A stretch of DNA of 8,122 nucleotides. Source: Planctomycetota bacterium (GTDB taxonomy: Bacteria > Planctomycetota > Phycisphaerae > FEN-1346). Position numbers and translations under genes: made by a program. Below are positions 5,257 to 8,122 of the stretch, piece by piece (position 1 is the first letter of the stretch; each line of letters starts with the position of its first letter). Under the pieces are notes generated by a model that was not told the origin of the DNA, did not search any database, and saw only the letters and a program-made list of their open reading frames with translations. The DNA is taken from the NCBI GenBank assembly GCA_026387055.1, contig JAPLML010000477.1, forward strand, positions 1 through 8,122. The letters are read 5' to 3'.

Positions 5257-6225
5257 ATGACTCCGCGACAGAGATTCATCCTGGCCCTGGAAGGCAAGCA
5301 GCCGCCGGGACGCGTCCCGCACTTCGAGCTCGTCTTCTTCCTCACGATGGAGGCCTTCGGGCGCCTCCACCCCAGTCAGCGGCACTACGGCCAGTGGGGG
5401 CAGATGTCCCAGCGCGAGCGGGACCTCCACGTCCGCGACATCGCGGACCTGTACGTCGCGATTGCCCGAAAGTACGAGCACTCGGCCATCTTCTTCCACG
5501 GCCCCGGTGGATGGGGCAAGAGCGGCGACGACGAGACTCGCCGCACGCTCGACGCCATCCGCGAGATCTCGGGCATGGACTACTTCCTCATGATCCACGG
5601 CGACGCCACGTACTCCATCCCCGACGGCAACCGCATGATGGAGTTTTCGGAGAAGGTGGCCGACCACCCGCAGGAGGTCAAGGACGAGGCCGCCCGCATG
5701 GTCGACAATGCCCTGGAGTGGGCCGAGGGGTATCGGCGGCACGGCGTCCTCGACGGCTTCGCCCTCTGCGCCGATTACTGCCTGAACACCGGCCCGTTCT
5801 TCCGGCCGTCGATGTTCGACGAGTTCGTGACGCCGCACCTGGCGCGCCTCATCGCCGGCTACCGCGAGATGGGCTTCTACACGATCAAGCACACCGACGG
5901 CAACATCATGCCGATCCTCGACTCGCTGGTCTCGGCCCGCCCGCACGCCCTTCACAGCCTGGACCCTCAGGGGGGCGTGGACATTGCCGAGGTCAAGCGC
6001 CGCGTGGGCCGCCGGGTCTGCCTCATCGGCAACGTAAGCTGCGCGATGCTCGACACGGGGACCGACGAGCAGGTCATCGCCTCCGCCCGCTACGCCCTGA
6101 AGCACGGCATGCCCGGCGGCGGGTACATCTTCTCGACCTCCAACTGCATCTACACCGGCATGCCGCTCGAGCGGTATGAGCTGATGCTCGATGTGTGGCG
6201 CAGAGAAGGCAACTACGCTGTGTGA
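5257..6225 (+). CDS. Uroporphyrinogen decarboxylase (URO-D) superfamily protein, not HemE
   Basis: This encodes 322 residues. ATG at 5257 has AAGGAG five bases upstream and gives the family-typical start MTPRQRFILALEGKQPPGRV; frame upstream of it only translates the 8-base repeats. The family landmarks are present. They are VPHFE near 20-24, GP-FRPSMFDEFVTPHLARL (179-198), KHTDGNIMPILDSL (211-224), ALHSLDPQGGVDIAEVKRRV (231-250), LIGNVSC (256-262), and a C-terminal GGGYIFSTSNCIYTGMPLERY (through 307). The RQAGR substrate motif of true uroporphyrinogen decarboxylase is absent, so a role in haem synthesis is unlikely. The H-X-C zinc pair of MtaA-type methyltransferases is also not intact: the site reads H212-T-D-G. 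Relatives with this TSNC-YTGMPLERY end are numerous in planctomycetes, from memory, and mostly uncharacterised. A methyl-transfer or corrinoid-linked reaction is possible but unproven. Confidence 0.85.
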   Translation: MTPRQRFILALEGKQPPGRVPHFELVFFLTMEAFGRLHPSQRHYGQWGQMSQRERDLHVRDIADLYVAIARKYEHSAIFFHGPGGWGKSGDDETRRTLDAIREISGMDYFLMIHGDATYSIPDGNRMMEFSEKVADHPQEVKDEAARMVDNALEWAEGYRRHGVLDGFALCADYCLNTGPFFRPSMFDEFVTPHLARLIAGYREMGFYTIKHTDGNIMPILDSLVSARPHALHSLDPQGGVDIAEVKRRVGRRVCLIGNVSCAMLDTGTDEQVIASARYALKHGMPGGGYIFSTSNCIYTGMPLERYELMLDVWRREGNYAV

Positions 6226-6239
6226 GCGTCTTGCGATAA

Positions 6240-6290
6240 GAGTACCGGAGTGCCTAAGTGCCTGAGTGCCTGAGTGCCTGAGTGCCTGAG
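6240..6290 (+). repeat. Left GAGTGCC(T/G) array
   Basis: Six 8-base units occur: GAGTACCG, GAGTGCCT, AAGTGCCT, then GAGTGCCT three times, followed by GAG. The inner units are exact and the outer ones have single changes, as if the array grows or is kept uniform at the inner side. GAACAACAGG follows immediately. Confidence 0.9.
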
Positions 6291-6303
6291 GAACAACAGG
6301 AAA

Positions 6304-6308
6304 AGGAG
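6304..6308 (+). promoter_or_regulatory. Ribosome binding site deciding the GTG start at 6316
   Basis: AGGAG lies seven bases before GTG at 6316. The frame is open further upstream to an ATG at 6274, but that ATG lies inside the repeat array and has no ribosome site. The GTG is therefore preferred. Confidence 0.65.
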
Positions 6309-6315
6309 ACAGACC

Positions 6316-6702
6316 GTGGAGGAAGCGCGTAAGTCCGGGGTTCGCACCTACAGGGACCTCATAGCTTGGCAGAAGGCCATGGCCTTGGCCGAACAGGCGT
6401 ACCGCGTGACAAGGGCGTTCCCTGACGAAGAGAAGTTCGGCCTGGTGTCTCAGATGCGCCGCGCGGCTGTGAGCGTGCCCTCCAACATCGCCGAAGGTTT
6501 CGGCCGCGCCCAGAGGCTTGACTTCCGCCGGTTTCTCGAAATGGCGAAGGGCAGCCTTTTCGAACTCCAGACGCAGGCCGAGCTCTCACGACGTCTTGGC
6601 TGGCTGAAGGGCGATTCGCTCGCCGCGATGCGCGACCTGGCCCACGAACTTGACGCCATCCTCTCTGCCCTCATCCGCTCCAAAGGAACCCGTAGCACCT
6701 GA
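6316..6702 (+). CDS. Four-helix-bundle protein, S23 / 23S rRNA intervening-sequence (IVS) family
   Basis: This encodes 128 residues, close to the family's usual 115-125. The family motifs are complete: YRDLIAWQKAMALAEQ (12-27, first helix), FPDEEKFGLVSQMRRAAVSV (35-54), the signature PSNIAEGFGR (55-64), and FRRFLEMAKGSLFELQTQ (70-87). A final helix follows, to about 123. The fold is a small cytoplasmic four-helix bundle that forms a pentamer in the known structures. Members are found in intervening sequences of 23S rRNA genes, as free genes, and as Avd in diversity-generating retroelements; their molecular role is unclear. No reverse transcriptase or rRNA gene is present here, so this is a free-standing member. 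It is enclosed by inverted 8-base arrays, which suggests it travels as the cargo or the driver of a small element. By eye its base composition is less GC-rich than the flanking genes. Confidence 0.93.
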   Translation: MEEARKSGVRTYRDLIAWQKAMALAEQAYRVTRAFPDEEKFGLVSQMRRAAVSVPSNIAEGFGRAQRLDFRRFLEMAKGSLFELQTQAELSRRLGWLKGDSLAAMRDLAHELDAILSALIRSKGTRST

Positions 6703-6736
6703 ATCTGTACCTTTCTGCCGTTCGTGTTTGCCGTTC

Positions 6737-6770
6737 CTCAGGCACTCCGGCACTCCGGCACTCAGGCACT
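6737..6770 (-). repeat. Right, inverted GAGTGCC(T/G) array
   Basis: Read on the minus strand from 6770 inward, the array is AGTGCCT, GAGTGCCG, GAGTGCCG, GAGTGCCT, GAG, then GAACGGCAAAC. It contains four units in the orientation opposite to the array at 6240-6290. The outer edge on the plus strand is GGCACTTT, the same as the right edge at 5179-5186 of the shorter element. Confidence 0.9.
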
Positions 6771-6798
6771 TTCCTCGTTGCGCACTGCCTGCTATAGT
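6770..6798 (+). promoter_or_regulatory. Candidate helicase promoter at the edge of the repeat element
   Basis: TATAGT (6793-6798) matches 5 of 6 bases of the -10 consensus and lies 32 bases before the ATG at 6831. With a 17-base spacer the -35 would be TTTCCT (6770-6775), only 3 of 6, starting on the last base of the right array. The -10 is credible and the -35 is not. Confidence 0.38.
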
Positions 6799-6830
6799 AC
6801 GGCGATTCGGGCTCAAAATACGGGAGAGCA

Positions 6831-8122
6831 ATGGACATTCTCGACAGCCTCACCCCCGCCCAGGCCGAGGCGGTGACGCATGGCGACGGGCCGCTGCTGG
6901 TGCTCGCGGGCGCCGGGAGCGGCAAGACGCGGGTCATCACGCGGCGCATCGCGTACCTGATGAGCCGGGGCGTGCCCGCCTCGCAGGTCCTGGCCATCAC
7001 GTTCACGAACAAGGCCGCCGGCGAGATGCGCGAGCGGACCGAGGCCCTCGTGCCCGGCGCGAGAAAACCCCTTGTGACCACGTTCCACAGCTTCTGCGCC
7101 CGGATGCTCCGCGAGTACGGCGAGAGGCTGGGCCTGGACCCGGCCTTCACGATCTACGACACGGCGGACCAGACGGCGGCCATCAAGCGGGCCCTCGCCG
7201 AGCTCAACCTCGACCCGACGCACTTCGACGCCGGCAAGGTGGCCGAGATCATCAGCCGCGCGAAGAACCGGCTTCAGCGTGCCGCCGACTACGGCGCGGC
7301 GCGGCGTACGGATTTCCTGGCCCAGCACCTCGCCCGCCTCTACGAGGCGTACGAGGCGATCCTGCGCGAGTCGCACGCGCTGGACTTCGACGATCTTCTG
7401 CTGGAGGTCGCCCTGGGCCTGCGCGATAAGGAGGAATTCCGCGAACTGCTGCGTGAGCGGTTCCGCTACCTCCTGATCGACGAGTACCAGGACACGAACC
7501 ACGCCCAGTACGTCATCGCGCGGGACCTGGCGGGCCGGCGGCGCAACCTCTGCGCCACCGGCGACCCGGACCAGTCGATCTACGGCTGGCGCGGGGCCGA
7601 ACTCTCGAACATCCTGGACTTCGAAAAGGATTTCCCCGACGCCAAGGTCGTGCGCCTGGAGAAGAACTACCGCAGCACCAAGACCATCCTGGCGGCGGCC
7701 GACGGCGTCATCCGCCACAACCGCGACCGCCGGCCCAAGGGCCTCTTCACCGACAACCCGCAGGGCGAGCCCGTGCGGATCGTGCAGACCGACGACGAGG
7801 AGGCCGAGGCCGGGACGATCGTGCGGCGCATCGGCGAGCTCAGGGCCGGGGGCCTCGCCTACCGCGACGTCGCCGTCTTCGTCCGCACCGTGGCCCAGAC
7901 GCGGGCCATCGAAGACGGCCTGCGCCGCGCGCACCCGCCGATCCCGTACGAGATCGTGCGCGGCACGAGCTTCTATGAGCGCAAGGAGGTCCGCGACATC
8001 CTCGCGTATCTGGAGATCCTGCACAATCCGAACGACGAGGAGAACCTGCGGCGGATCATCAACACGCCCGCGCGCGGCCTCGGCGACAAGACGGTGGACG
8101 TCCTGCTGGCGTTCGCGCGGAA
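6831..8122 (+). CDS. uvrD: UvrD/PcrA-type superfamily 1 DNA helicase (partial, 3' end missing)
   Basis: The frame starts at ATG 6831, with GGGAG four bases upstream, and remains open for 430 codons to the window edge; complete members are around 650-750 residues. SF1A motifs occur in order. The Q-motif region is LTPAQAEAV (7-15), Walker A is AGAGSGKT (26-33), and motif Ia is ITFTNKAAGEMRER. TTFHSFCARMLREYG follows. Walker B is LLIDEYQDTN with D217 and E218, motif III is GDPDQSIYGWRGA (244-256), and motif IV is NYRS (279-282). The segment FYERKEVRDILAYLEILHNP is typical of domain 2A/2B entry. The enzyme is an ATP-driven 3'-5' translocase that unwinds DNA in nucleotide-excision and mismatch repair and strips RecA filaments. 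UvrD, PcrA and Rep cannot be separated on this portion; the motif spellings fit PcrA/UvrD. It follows the four-helix-bundle element and probably has its own promoter. Confidence 0.95.
   Translation, partial: MDILDSLTPAQAEAVTHGDGPLLVLAGAGSGKTRVITRRIAYLMSRGVPASQVLAITFTNKAAGEMRERTEALVPGARKPLVTTFHSFCARMLREYGERLGLDPAFTIYDTADQTAAIKRALAELNLDPTHFDAGKVAEIISRAKNRLQRAADYGAARRTDFLAQHLARLYEAYEAILRESHALDFDDLLLEVALGLRDKEEFRELLRERFRYLLIDEYQDTNHAQYVIARDLAGRRRNLCATGDPDQSIYGWRGAELSNILDFEKDFPDAKVVRLEKNYRSTKTILAAADGVIRHNRDRRPKGLFTDNPQGEPVRIVQTDDEEAEAGTIVRRIGELRAGGLAYRDVAVFVRTVAQTRAIEDGLRRAHPPIPYEIVRGTSFYERKEVRDILAYLEILHNPNDEENLRRIINTPARGLGDKTVDVLLAFAR

Larger units (their letters stand above)
6240..6770 (+). mobile_element. 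Candidate repeat-bounded element carrying a four-helix-bundle gene
   Basis: Inverted arrays of an 8-base unit (6240-6290 and 6737-6770) enclose one gene, 6316-6702, with only 25 and 34 bases between gene and arrays. Both inner edges read CTGAGGAAC when each is viewed from its own side. The unit starts 15 bases after the stop of the URO-D-family gene and ends about 60 bases before the helicase ATG, so it fits neatly between host genes. No transposase, integrase or clear target-site duplication is visible. The element call is an inference from structure. Confidence 0.5.

Noticed and set aside
5023..6105. 360-residue open frame on the minus strand
   Set aside because: It is antisense to the URO-D-family gene, whose family motifs are unmistakable; the frame also runs through the 8-base repeats.
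5257..6225. hemE, haem biosynthesis
   Set aside because: The N-terminal RQAGR substrate-binding motif is missing and no other haem gene is nearby.
6316..6702. Diversity-generating retroelement (Avd-like protein)
   Set aside because: There is no reverse transcriptase, template repeat or variable repeat nearby. The protein is better described as a free-standing S23/IVS-family member.
5096..6770. CRISPR array
   Set aside because: The 8-base units are contiguous with no spacers and occur in inverted pairs; there are no cas genes.
6225..6800. Target-site duplication around the four-helix-bundle element
   Set aside because: Only TTGCG is shared near both sides (6231 and 6778) and at unequal distances from the arrays, which is within chance.
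6813..8024. 403-residue open frame on the minus strand
   Set aside because: It is antisense to the helicase, which has all its SF1 motifs on the plus strand.

Overview
This is a high-GC bacterial window, probably chromosomal DNA of a planctomycete-like (PVC group) organism, possibly from a metagenome assembly. The lineage is inferred from the gene mix, not from a marker gene. The clues are a secreted small-beta-barrel plus helical-repeat protein, a secreted protein of PEP-CTERM-associated type, a stand-alone URO-D-fold paralogue, the start of a secreted FAD-oxidoreductase-like protein, a four-helix-bundle (S23/IVS) gene, and intergenic DNA full of short repeats.

Layout. Bases 1-167 (minus) hold the start of an exported protein that runs off the left edge. 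A 244-base divergent region with hairpins separates it from an exported 408-residue protein of unknown function (412-1638, plus). A convergent junction follows, with a terminator-like hairpin and a CAATCCG tandem array that abuts the stop of an MFS transporter (1762-3174, minus). A compound palindrome (3246-3323) divides the transporter from a secreted, internally duplicated protein (3328-4371, minus). The last codons of that protein run through a second, related palindrome (3377-3404). Next comes acpS (4646-5029, minus).

The right third is on the plus strand: a URO-D-family protein (5257-6225), a four-helix-bundle protein (6316-6702) and the first 430 codons of a UvrD/PcrA-type helicase (6831 to the edge).

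The most notable signal lies between acpS and the helicase. Arrays of an 8-base unit, GAGTGCC followed by T or G, occur in inverted pairs. One pair (6240-6290 and 6737-6770) encloses the four-helix-bundle gene exactly. A second pair (5096-5138 and 5165-5182) encloses only 26 bases, but its left inner edge matches the right inner edge of the first pair. This looks like a repeat-bounded mobile unit and a gene-less derivative of it. No transposase is visible, so mobility is an inference.

The genes do not form one pathway. AcpS (carrier-protein activation) and the helicase (DNA repair) are housekeeping genes. The others look like individually transcribed accessory or envelope genes, separated by repeats and hairpins.
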